In this document: positions 29,918-37,748 of the stretch, piece by piece | Layout of the letters: each line of letters begins with the position of its first letter | Position numbering within the stretch: the stretch's first letter is position 1 | Assembly: GCF_009363615.1 (NCBI RefSeq) | Contig: NZ_CP045384.1 | Span: forward strand, 3,327,501 to 3,391,500 | Direction: 5' to 3' | Origin: Ruegeria sp. THAF33 | GTDB lineage: Bacteria; Pseudomonadota; Alphaproteobacteria; Rhodobacterales; Rhodobacteraceae | Length of the DNA stretch: 64,000 nt | Notes under the pieces: generated by a model | What the model was told of the DNA's origin: nothing | What the model saw: the letters and a program-made list of their open reading frames with translations, nothing else | Database searches by the model: none | Made by a program: the position numbers and the translations under genes

Positions 29918-31081
29918 ATGAGCGTCGAAAAAAAGGTTTGGCTTATCTCTGGCCTGCTGACCTTTGGGTTGGCCGCCTTGTTGCTCAAGCTTTGGATCGA
30001 ACTGAACCATTTCGAGGAAGACCTGACGCAGCTGCCCGATCAGGCTTCGGTAGATGCGTATCTGTGCAGAATGGACGTGGCGCCGGACTATCGTTTGAGA
30101 ACGGGGATTTTCATAAAGTCGTTCAGCTTTCTGGGCGCCAGTGACGTGCGGCTTACCGGCTATATCTGGCAGCACTACAAGGAAAAGGAACATGATGCGA
30201 TCCTTCCCGCCGAAGGTGAGGTTGGATTTCTTCTGCCCGAAGCGGTCGATACGGCAAGCGGCCTAGTTGAAGAGGCATACCGCTTGTCACAACCCGACGG
30301 CGTCTTGATTGGTTGGTATTTTGAACAAACCCTGCGCCAGAGCTTCGACTACACCAGCTATCCCTTCGATCATAAAACGGTTTGGGTGAGGTTCTCGCCC
30401 GCTTCTTTCGAGGTCAATATCGCGCTGGTTCCTGACTTCGAGGCTTATCCGGCGACCGGACCGGATGACATTTTCGGGATCGACAACCGGATCGTGATGG
30501 GCACGTGGGAGCGAGAAAACACCTATTTCGACTACAAGCTGTCGAAACTGGATACGACGCTGGGCATCCGGCAGAACGCTTACCAGACCAACACGCCCGA
30601 GTTGCATTACAACTTCGTCATCAAACGCAATTTTGCAAACGCGTTCATCGTTCACATGATCCCGTTGCTGGTCGTGGTGATGCTGCTGTTCGGTGCGGTC
30701 ATGACCGTCACGCGCCGCGAGGGTCTGGTAGAGCGGCATGACTTCAGCACGTCCAGCGTGATCGGCACCTGTTCGGTTCTGTTCTTCGTGATCCTGCTGG
30801 CCCATGTGCAACTGCGCGAAGGATTCGCCGGATCGCCCGTGATCTATATGGAGTCGTTCTTTTTCCTTATGTATTTCATGTTGTTGGCAGTTTCGATCAA
30901 CACGTACCTTTTCGCGTCAGAGGCGGTAACGTCGCTGCGGATCATCCATTATCGGGACAACCTGATTCCAAAGGCCAGTTTCTGGCCCTTCGTGCTGCTG
31001 TGCATGGTGGCGATCACGGCCTATAACCTCAGCATCAAGGATAGCGCGGAACCGCCACCGATCAGCACGCGGGAGTGTTAG
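29918..31081 (+). CDS. Pentameric ligand-gated ion channel homologue
   Basis: The 387-aa product has an N-terminal signal anchor (about 7-28), a beta-rich extracytoplasmic domain (about 40-235) and four membrane helices (about 245-265, 280-302, 312-335, 352-370). The layout and landmarks parallel GLIC: GIFIKSFSFL like the first beta strands, SYPFDHKTVWVRF matching the YPFD signature of the Cys-loop, HYNFVIKRNFANAF before helix M1 and the Pro in M1 (MIPLLVVVML). The Cys-loop cysteines are absent, as in other bacterial members. It should be a cation or anion channel opened by an unknown periplasmic ligand. It overlaps the convergent fusion gene by 4 nt. Confidence 0.75.
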   Translation: MSVEKKVWLISGLLTFGLAALLLKLWIELNHFEEDLTQLPDQASVDAYLCRMDVAPDYRLRTGIFIKSFSFLGASDVRLTGYIWQHYKEKEHDAILPAEGEVGFLLPEAVDTASGLVEEAYRLSQPDGVLIGWYFEQTLRQSFDYTSYPFDHKTVWVRFSPASFEVNIALVPDFEAYPATGPDDIFGIDNRIVMGTWERENTYFDYKLSKLDTTLGIRQNAYQTNTPELHYNFVIKRNFANAFIVHMIPLLVVVMLLFGAVMTVTRREGLVERHDFSTSSVIGTCSVLFFVILLAHVQLREGFAGSPVIYMESFFFLMYFMLLAVSINTYLFASEAVTSLRIIHYRDNLIPKASFWPFVLLCMVAITAYNLSIKDSAEPPPISTREC

Positions 31082-34000
31082 GCCACGGGTTCAAACCCGG
31101 GTTTGGGTTCGCCTTGCGCCATATCCAGCGTGTAGTCGCTCACCACTTCGGACGTACCCTCGCGCCAGCTTTTCAGGTATTTTTCCGGATCCGCGATCAC
31201 ATAGGCATATGCGGGTTTCATCGCCCCGTCGATGACGACGTTGATTTTCTTGCGCACATAGACATTCTCGGGTGAGCCGGGGCCGTGATACCCTTCCAGC
31301 CTGTCCAGTTCGCGGAGACCGGATTCGGTGACACGGTAGACCTCTCCACCCACTTGCTTGCCCATCCCCTGCTGATCCACAAGCGTTGCCATGCGATGCA
31401 GATACCCACAGTTGGGATTGTCGCAGAATGGTTCCTTCGGGATGATCAGGGGCATCGGTTGCCGGGTGCGCGCCATTCCCACGAAGTCGTTAAGAACTTT
31501 GCTGTGTGCGTCATGATTGGGGAAGCCCTGCTTCAGGGACCCATAGGTGAAATACAGGTAGGAGGGTTCTTTGACGGCCACGAAGCTTTCGTCACGCCCC
31601 TGTTCAGGGTCTGCCATCTTCAGGTTGTGATCTTGCGCCCAGGCGTCCAGCATGGAACGGATTTCCGGTTCGATCTGCATGCCCTGAACGAATTCGATGC
31701 ACGGGGTCGCATCCATGTCTTCAGCCCGCAGCAGGATTTCCACCATCTTCGGTGCCTTGTTCATCACCGCCACATGCAATGCGGTGAACCCGTGATCGTT
31801 GACAATGTTGACGTCGATATCCCTGTCGATCAGGTCTTGGGCGGCCTCATAATCCGGCTTGCCCAGATCATGGCCGCTTTCGCCCAGTTCGCCTTCACCG
31901 CCCGCTGCATAGTGCAACAGTGAATCTCCATGGGCCTCGTCCACGATGTTGACGCCCACGACCCCTTCGTCGATGGCGCGGAACACGCGCTTCCATTCGT
32001 TGATGTCATCGGCGGCAGCGGCTTCGCGCGCCCATTTGCAGACGCGATACTTTTGGTCGTCCAATTCCTCGAACGCATCCGCCAAAGCTTCCATGATCTG
32101 GTCCGGCGTTGCCATCATGCCGATGCCCATTCGGCCGTTCGAAAGGCGACCTTCGCGCGGTCCGACGAAATCGACCCCAAGCGTCTTAAGCTTGTCGACG
32201 TTGTTCTGCGTGGTGATATTGTTCCACATATTTGTATTGCACGCGGGACAGAGGATCACGGGTTTCTTCTGGTATTGCCAAGCCACGAAGACCGAGGTCA
32301 AAAGATTGTCGGCGATGCCATTGGCAACTTTACCCATCGTGTTGCAGGTGATGGGGGCCACGATGACGCAATCTGCCCAGTCACATAGTGCCAGATGCGA
32401 GGCGCGCACCGGCATGTCGAAATTCAAATAGCGGAAATTCCACTCGTCATCGTCGCGGTAATAGTCATTGTGGGTGATTTTGGCGTCGATCCGTTCGGCA
32501 CCGAAATCCCGAAAGAACTTCTCGGCCGAAACAGACGGGATCAGTTTCACGTTATGCCCCGCGTCGACAATACGTTCGACAAGCTCGGGGATCTTGTCCG
32601 CCGCCGACGACCCGCAGGCGCAGAGCAATACGTTTCGCTTTCCGGCGTTTACTTGATTCATCACCCCCTTGGGGTAGCCGAACGGGTTCTTCTCAAGGCT
32701 TGGGGTTTCATTCAGTTCGGATACCGGCAGCCCTTCCTTGCGCATCCTGGCCTGCAATTCACCGGCCTGGATCATGTCTACGATGTCTTCCAGCTTTTCA
32801 CTTTTGCTGATGCATTTCCCTTTGAAAAACAAATACGGCACGTCCGGTCTTTCGCCCAGCGTCACCAGTTGCCGCCGCATCCTGATCATATTGGGATCGC
32901 GCCCGCCCACGTCGATCTGCTTGACGGTCGTTGCCCCGATATTCGAAAGAATGCTGCGAAGCATATAGGACCACGGGTCTTCGTCCTCGTAGAACAGAAC
33001 CATCGTATTGTGCTTGATGATGCTGGCAACATCGCTTGGGTTTTCGGGCGGTTCGACCTCTTCGATCACCAACAATGCAGGGTCTTCGAGATCCCGCAGA
33101 CCACGGAAAATGTTGCCCCGCGGCGCTTGCCAGACCTGCGAGGTTGCCGGACTCATATCGACTATGGTCACAACGTCTTCATCCTCGTCATAGTCTATGC
33201 ACAGGCACCAGAACTCTTCGAGCAACGCAGTTTCCCGGAACACGTTGTCCGGCGGGCGGATCGCCTCGATCCCGGTGACGCGATTGAAGTCGATGTTGAT
33301 CATCAGGTGGCGATTGCTGTCGGGGGTCAGGCTTTTCAACTGCACCTTGAACCAGTCTTCGGGGGTTTGGATTGATTTGTCGTCGCGGGTCTCAAAGCTC
33401 TGGAACGAACTGCTCAGATGCAGGTTCTCGGATTGTCTGATATACTTTTCGACCATGTCGTGCATGTCTTTGGCGGTGGCGACCCGGCGGACAGTATCCG
33501 TGAACGACACCTGGGCCGCCCGCAGCAACTCGTCCTCGTCCACCCTGTAGTCGCCGTGAATGGCGAGGCTTTCCACCAAAACGCCTATCGAGTTCATGTT
33601 GGGGGTCGCCCGGCGGAACAGGTTGCGGCGTTTCTTGGGGTCTTTCGCCAGGTAACGTGTGCTGTCGACGTAGTTGCACCGCTGCTTGAAGGTCTTCAGA
33701 TGCGTCTTGACCGCTGCCCGTGCTGAAAACCGCAACAGGCCGCGGGACCGCATCGAGGTTCCATCACGATCCGACATGGCTTGCCACAACCGTTCGACGG
33801 TTGTCACCCAAAGCTTGCCGTATTTCTCAGGGTGCACATCCATCATATGCACCAGCCCCGTGCTTGGATTGCACTTGGCGATGACGGCAAAATGGCCGCC
33901 GGGCATAGTCTCGTTGCCATGGGCAAGACCGACCTGGAAATTCGCCACCAGAATGTCGTTGTCACCGCCCAGCCGGTTGGATTCGTCGATCGCCTCAAGC

Positions 34001-34677
34001 AGCAGCGGCACACTGGTTGTGTCTGCGTCCATGAAATAGGCCTGAACCTGAACCCTCTCGCGCAGCCCCTGCGTGTGAATGTAGGTGCAGGCGACGTCAA
34101 AAAGCTCGCCCAGCGAGATTCCGTCGTTCACGACAAAGGACGAGGGCAATGCGCATTCGCGGAAGATGTCATTCACTTCGCAGCTGAACCCCAGCGCCGA
34201 CATGCTGAGAGCGGCCGCCGTGACACTGCAACAATTGATCGGCTGCTGAAAATTCTGCAACTGAACGCTGACCAGATCACCAAACATCGTTGCAAAACAG
34301 GGTTGCCGGACGCTCTCTGGTATCTGAAGCCAGTTCTGGCTGGATAGATACGCCAACCGGGTTCCATCCAGCGCAAGCGCTTCAAGGCTGACAGGGATAT
34401 CCGAGATCTGAAGGTGTTCTTCATAGAAGTAATCACCGACATCCGCGCTGGCCAATGGTTTCCCGTTCTGGCGCAACTGAACCACGCCACGCAGCACGAT
34501 ATACATGCCGTTCGCTGGCAGAACCGCGTTTCCGGTCACCTCGATACATTCGAATTGTGGGTTGATGACGGCTGGGTCGGCGATCTGAGCTTTGCCCGGA
34601 AGGACATCATATATCATCTTCCAGTCTGCGTCGCTTGGGGTGTAAGGTCTGGATTTGGAAATTTGATCTATGGTCAC
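31078..34677 (-). CDS. Phytochelatin synthase-HFCD decarboxylase-gamma-glutamylcyclotransferase fusion protein
   Basis: The 1199-aa product reads as a chain of domains. About 40-125: cyclic-nucleotide-binding-like barrel (MYIVLRGVVQLRQNGKPL) lacking an obvious phosphate-binding Arg. About 140-330: phytochelatin synthase with the full triad Cys150 (INCCSVTAAALS), His262 (GGHFAVIAKCN) and Asp280 (VHMMDVHPEKYG). About 350-535: a second, degenerate copy with Cys and His replaced. About 555-643: glutaredoxin-like, with PWSY where CGFS or CPYC is expected. About 680-870: HFCD flavoprotein of the phosphopantothenoylcysteine decarboxylase/EpiD type, His761 and PACNTNMW present. About 915-985: ankyrin repeats. 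About 1038-1165: gamma-glutamylcyclotransferase fold (FTYGSLKQG, LDRLEGY). It is cytosolic, with no signal peptide. Domain calls for the triad regions and HFCD are strong; the first barrel is tentative. Confidence 0.82.
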   Translation of the reverse strand: MTIDQISKSRPYTPSDADWKMIYDVLPGKAQIADPAVINPQFECIEVTGNAVLPANGMYIVLRGVVQLRQNGKPLASADVGDYFYEEHLQISDIPVSLEALALDGTRLAYLSSQNWLQIPESVRQPCFATMFGDLVSVQLQNFQQPINCCSVTAAALSMSALGFSCEVNDIFRECALPSSFVVNDGISLGELFDVACTYIHTQGLRERVQVQAYFMDADTTSVPLLLEAIDESNRLGGDNDILVANFQVGLAHGNETMPGGHFAVIAKCNPSTGLVHMMDVHPEKYGKLWVTTVERLWQAMSDRDGTSMRSRGLLRFSARAAVKTHLKTFKQRCNYVDSTRYLAKDPKKRRNLFRRATPNMNSIGVLVESLAIHGDYRVDEDELLRAAQVSFTDTVRRVATAKDMHDMVEKYIRQSENLHLSSSFQSFETRDDKSIQTPEDWFKVQLKSLTPDSNRHLMINIDFNRVTGIEAIRPPDNVFRETALLEEFWCLCIDYDEDEDVVTIVDMSPATSQVWQAPRGNIFRGLRDLEDPALLVIEEVEPPENPSDVASIIKHNTMVLFYEDEDPWSYMLRSILSNIGATTVKQIDVGGRDPNMIRMRRQLVTLGERPDVPYLFFKGKCISKSEKLEDIVDMIQAGELQARMRKEGLPVSELNETPSLEKNPFGYPKGVMNQVNAGKRNVLLCACGSSAADKIPELVERIVDAGHNVKLIPSVSAEKFFRDFGAERIDAKITHNDYYRDDDEWNFRYLNFDMPVRASHLALCDWADCVIVAPITCNTMGKVANGIADNLLTSVFVAWQYQKKPVILCPACNTNMWNNITTQNNVDKLKTLGVDFVGPREGRLSNGRMGIGMMATPDQIMEALADAFEELDDQKYRVCKWAREAAAADDINEWKRVFRAIDEGVVGVNIVDEAHGDSLLHYAAGGEGELGESGHDLGKPDYEAAQDLIDRDIDVNIVNDHGFTALHVAVMNKAPKMVEILLRAEDMDATPCIEFVQGMQIEPEIRSMLDAWAQDHNLKMADPEQGRDESFVAVKEPSYLYFTYGSLKQGFPNHDAHSKVLNDFVGMARTRQPMPLIIPKEPFCDNPNCGYLHRMATLVDQQGMGKQVGGEVYRVTESGLRELDRLEGYHGPGSPENVYVRKKINVVIDGAMKPAYAYVIADPEKYLKSWREGTSEVVSDYTLDMAQGEPKPGFEPVA

Positions 34678-35008
34678 AACTGTGTCCCCCCGGAGTTGCG
34701 TTGCAATATTTCAATCTTCGGTCAGCCAGTGCCTCTGGTTCTTCGAAGCTCGGACACCGGTCATTCAGAATAATAGACCTGCCTGTTATCTGTGTTTGTT
34801 CCTGGCAAGGGCCGTGTTGCTGATGGAAAAAGTATGAACAAAATGGCCCAATTGGCTGCACAGTATCCGATATTTGAATAAAAATCACGAGTGCAGTTGC
34901 GGAGGCGGCTGCTGCCTTGCGTGGCGGAACATCTGCCATCCGCGATTTGGATTGCGCGGGTCACGGGTGCCAGCCTTCGGGCAGACAATCTGTGAAGGGC
35001 TTTGGGGA
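34678..35008. other. 331-bp intergenic region upstream of the fusion gene
   Basis: The region lies between the fusion gene start and the stop of the glycosyltransferase gene, both on the minus strand. It is more AT-rich than its surroundings near 34840-34890 and probably holds the fusion gene promoter. I see no supported gene, hairpin terminator or repeat in it. Confidence 0.45.
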
Positions 35009-36586
35009 TCAGTCGAGGAAAAGGTAATCCAACTGCATGATGGCTTGGGCTTTGTCTTCACCAACCCCAAGAAACTTGGCAATAACCGCTTCGTTCTCGG
35101 CGCGCGGGGCCGTTTCCCGCAGGCGCAGGTAATTGTCCAGCCGGGCGGCGCGGATCCGTTCGGATTCATAGCCCAGATCGTTGCGAAGCGTCGGCAGCAA
35201 GGAAGCAACGGTTTCGGTTGGGCTGTTGTCTCCGGCCAACCCGACGCGACGCGCGTGGCCGATCAGATAGTCGTCCGAGTATTCGCATTCGATCTCAAGC
35301 ACGTGAGTTTTGGCCTGGTCGCCGCAGAAATCCTCGAGCGCGTCAAGATTGGCCGGGTCAAGGCACAGCACCAGCTGATCCGACCCGAAACTGTCGAACA
35401 ACAGGCGCAGAACGGCGCGCCGGTGACGAGAGCGCTTGGTCAGTGTGGATTCGATCCCGCCCAGGTCCGGCAGCAACGTATTTTCTTCGTTGAACAGGTA
35501 TTCTACGCAAGGAATACCCGTTTCAGATGCGATCTGATCGACAAGACGTTTGGCGACATGCCATTTCTTGCAGACGATCACGAACAGTTCCCGTTCCGGG
35601 CCGAGTACGCTCGCGGCTTCCCAGAAGCGTTGTCCGAACCGGCGGCCGATACGCCCGCGGCCGGTGAGAAACGCATACAGATTGCGCCCCTCGTTCGAGA
35701 TCGGGAAATCGACACCCTCACTTGCATAGAGCGAGCCGAGCCGGGCCTTCAACTCATGCGCCTCGGCGCTGATCTTGCGGGCGAACAGATAATCCTGGCC
35801 CAGCAACATGTCATAATGATCATTGTAGAACGTGACCGGCATTCCATAGTCCGAGAACATCAGGAAGGTCGGCGTTCGGTTTTCAATCTCGTTTTTTGGG
35901 ATCAGGTGACGCACCAGCGTCTGAAAGAAGGTTTCATCAGGGATCCACGTGGTCGAAAAAAAACGGATCACATCCCGGCGCTGACGCAGGAAATCCAGAA
36001 TCATTTCGACGGTTCTGCGACGCAGGCACCACCATTGGCTGCCGATCATCATCTGAATGTCCTGGGGGATGTCCCGCGTCAGACCGAGGCGCTTTTGCAA
36101 TTCATAGGCGGCATAAAACAGCTTGGACTGTGTGCGCTCGTTGAAGTAGTGGCGATAGATCAGCCGGTCTTCCTTCATGCCGGTCTTGATCCAGTTGCTT
36201 TCAAAGAAATCGTGACTTTCGATGAAATCCTTGTCGTTATCGTCGAGGTAACGGTGCGTGTATTCAGCGGTTTTAATCGCCATGCAGTCACCCGACAGCA
36301 TGTAGAAATGTGTGGCGCGGGGGAAATTTTCCACGGCGGCTTCCAGGGCGTTCAGCGTGGCCCGGACCAGCGACCATTCTCCCCAGCCGCATCTGACGCG
36401 TTTTTTTGCAAAGGTCACATTGGGGTTCTGATCCAGTGCGGAACGAATGCGCTCATAGGCTTCGGCGCTGGCGCTGGCGTCAAAATGGATGGCCATGCAA
36501 TCGCCGACAGCGGTCAGTTGTTCGGCCTGTGCAATGATGGCTTCAGGGTCCTTGTGACACAGCAATATATAGGCGACTTTTGCCAT
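35009..36586 (-). CDS. GT14-type (core-2/I-branching, xylosyltransferase-like) glycosyltransferase with C-terminal extension
   Basis: The 525-aa product starts MAKVAYILLCHKDPEAI and has the GT14 layout: IHFDASAS, RVRCGWGEWSLVRATLNAL, FYMLSGDCMAIK and GSQWWCLRRRTVEMIL followed by TWIPDETFFQTL. These are the donor-binding and acceptor regions of branching N-acetylglucosaminyl/xylosyl transferases. Residues from about 310 form a second region (the DUF5928-type tail, by memory) with a nucleotide-kinase-like ELFVIVCKKWHVAKRL. ATG at 36586 is the first Met of the conserved part. A sulfotransferase gene is divergent from it. Confidence 0.78.
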   Translation of the reverse strand: MAKVAYILLCHKDPEAIIAQAEQLTAVGDCMAIHFDASASAEAYERIRSALDQNPNVTFAKKRVRCGWGEWSLVRATLNALEAAVENFPRATHFYMLSGDCMAIKTAEYTHRYLDDNDKDFIESHDFFESNWIKTGMKEDRLIYRHYFNERTQSKLFYAAYELQKRLGLTRDIPQDIQMMIGSQWWCLRRRTVEMILDFLRQRRDVIRFFSTTWIPDETFFQTLVRHLIPKNEIENRTPTFLMFSDYGMPVTFYNDHYDMLLGQDYLFARKISAEAHELKARLGSLYASEGVDFPISNEGRNLYAFLTGRGRIGRRFGQRFWEAASVLGPERELFVIVCKKWHVAKRLVDQIASETGIPCVEYLFNEENTLLPDLGGIESTLTKRSRHRRAVLRLLFDSFGSDQLVLCLDPANLDALEDFCGDQAKTHVLEIECEYSDDYLIGHARRVGLAGDNSPTETVASLLPTLRNDLGYESERIRAARLDNYLRLRETAPRAENEAVIAKFLGVGEDKAQAIMQLDYLFLD

Positions 36587-36729
36587 TGAGATTACGCAAT
36601 ATCCGTTTCTGCCTGATTTCAACCGTGATACTGAGGATGAACGATTGAATAAACAGAATAATTTTGGTTCTTTGTAACCAAAAGCTGGCGTATCGGATCG
36701 AGACCTGGCCAGCGGAGGAGGCGCAGCAG

Positions 36730-37548
36730 ATGGGGTTTCCCGGTACCTGGATGACCGAGAGCGAAAGCATGGTGTACCGCGTGGTGCCCAAATGTGCCTG
36801 CTCGACCATTGGTCAGATCATGTATTTCTCGGATCATGGTCAGTTCTTTGACGGTGACATCCATGATGCCAAGGACGGCATGCACAAATGGGCATTTGAT
36901 CAGAGCCAGGAGCTGATCTCGAACAATGTGCGCAATCACGCGTCCTATTCGTTCACTTGCGTGCGCAATCCCTACACCCGCATCCTCAGCTCATTCTTTG
37001 ACAAGATCTGTGGCATTCAGCGCAACGGCAAGAGATACCGCGGCAATCTGGTGCCGACGCTGATCTATAACTACGGGATCGAAGTGGGCGGCGACGACGG
37101 CAAGGGAGAGTTTGACCAGATCGCCAGCTTCCGCCGGTTTCTGCTGTTTGCACGTGATACGATCCGGTGGCGGCGCCCGATGGACCCGGACATTCACTGG
37201 TCTGCGATGTCAGGCCACGTGTCTACCTTCATCGTGAACGGCGGTCACTATGACCGTATATTCTGGACAGAAGCGTTCAATGACGGGATGCAGGATGTTC
37301 TGGACAATGTCGAGCTGAAGCACCCGGTCAATTTGTCCGAAATCCCACGGTTCAATGAATCCGAAGGGCATGGGCCAAAACGTGCGCATCCGGTCGAGGA
37401 CTACTTTGACGATCTGTCAATGCATCTGGTCTATGAGATCTACAAGCAGGATTTCGAGCTGTTCAAATACGACTTCGAAAACCCGGCGAACAAGATGCCG
37501 ATCGGTGAAATCGATCTGGACGAAATCCACGCCAAATTGGGCGACTGA
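36730..37548 (+). CDS. Sulfotransferase family protein (carbohydrate type)
   Basis: The 272-aa product has the PAPS-binding elements of carbohydrate sulfotransferases: VYRVVPKCACSTIGQIMYF (5' phosphosulfate loop with Lys-Cys-Ala-Cys-Ser-Thr) and TCVRNPYTRILSSFFDK (3' phosphate motif). No signal peptide or membrane anchor is seen, so it is cytosolic. ATG at 36730 is chosen because GGAGGAGG lies 8 nt upstream; a longer TTG-started frame from 36664 exists. Its partner across the 143-bp divergent promoter is the GT14 glycosyltransferase, suggesting sulfated surface polysaccharide. Confidence 0.82.
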   Translation: MGFPGTWMTESESMVYRVVPKCACSTIGQIMYFSDHGQFFDGDIHDAKDGMHKWAFDQSQELISNNVRNHASYSFTCVRNPYTRILSSFFDKICGIQRNGKRYRGNLVPTLIYNYGIEVGGDDGKGEFDQIASFRRFLLFARDTIRWRRPMDPDIHWSAMSGHVSTFIVNGGHYDRIFWTEAFNDGMQDVLDNVELKHPVNLSEIPRFNESEGHGPKRAHPVEDYFDDLSMHLVYEIYKQDFELFKYDFENPANKMPIGEIDLDEIHAKLGD

Positions 37549-37602
37549 CGGTGGGGGTGCTTCCGCCCGTCGTCGATATTTCTTGCGAAACATCTCCTCC
37601 GG

Positions 37603-37641
37603 TTGGGCCCGGCGCCGCGCGTTGCGCGGCGCCGGGCCCAA
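37603..37641. repeat. Perfect 18-bp inverted repeat between convergent genes
   Basis: Arms 37603-37620 (TTGGGCCCGGCGCCGCGC) and 37624-37641 are exact complements with a GTT loop. The hairpin sits between the sulfotransferase and ilvD stops. It lacks a T run on either side, so it may end transcription in both directions by structure alone or be a mobile palindromic repeat. A TCGATATTTCTTGCGAAACAT stretch just before it resembles other Rhodobacteraceae intergenic repeats. Confidence 0.8.
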
Positions 37642-37748
37642 GGCCAAACGTGGCATCGGCGAAGCTGATGGTGCGATTTGGGCGTGGGAGCTCTTGAGGG
37701 CGGTTGATTACCCGGCTCGCCGCCTCGGCAAGCCGGTCGCGCAGGTGC

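Noticed and set aside
34607..34939. 110-aa minus-strand frame overlapping the fusion gene start
   Set aside because: It is out of frame with the fusion, contains no motif and lies in AT-rich promoter-like sequence.
34874..36589. 571-aa plus-strand frame
   Set aside because: It is antisense to the glycosyltransferase gene and has no recognisable domain; a common artefact in GC-rich DNA.
36664..36729. Longer N-terminus of the sulfotransferase from a TTG start
   Set aside because: A strong GGAGGAGG site lies inside that extension, 8 nt before the ATG at 36730.
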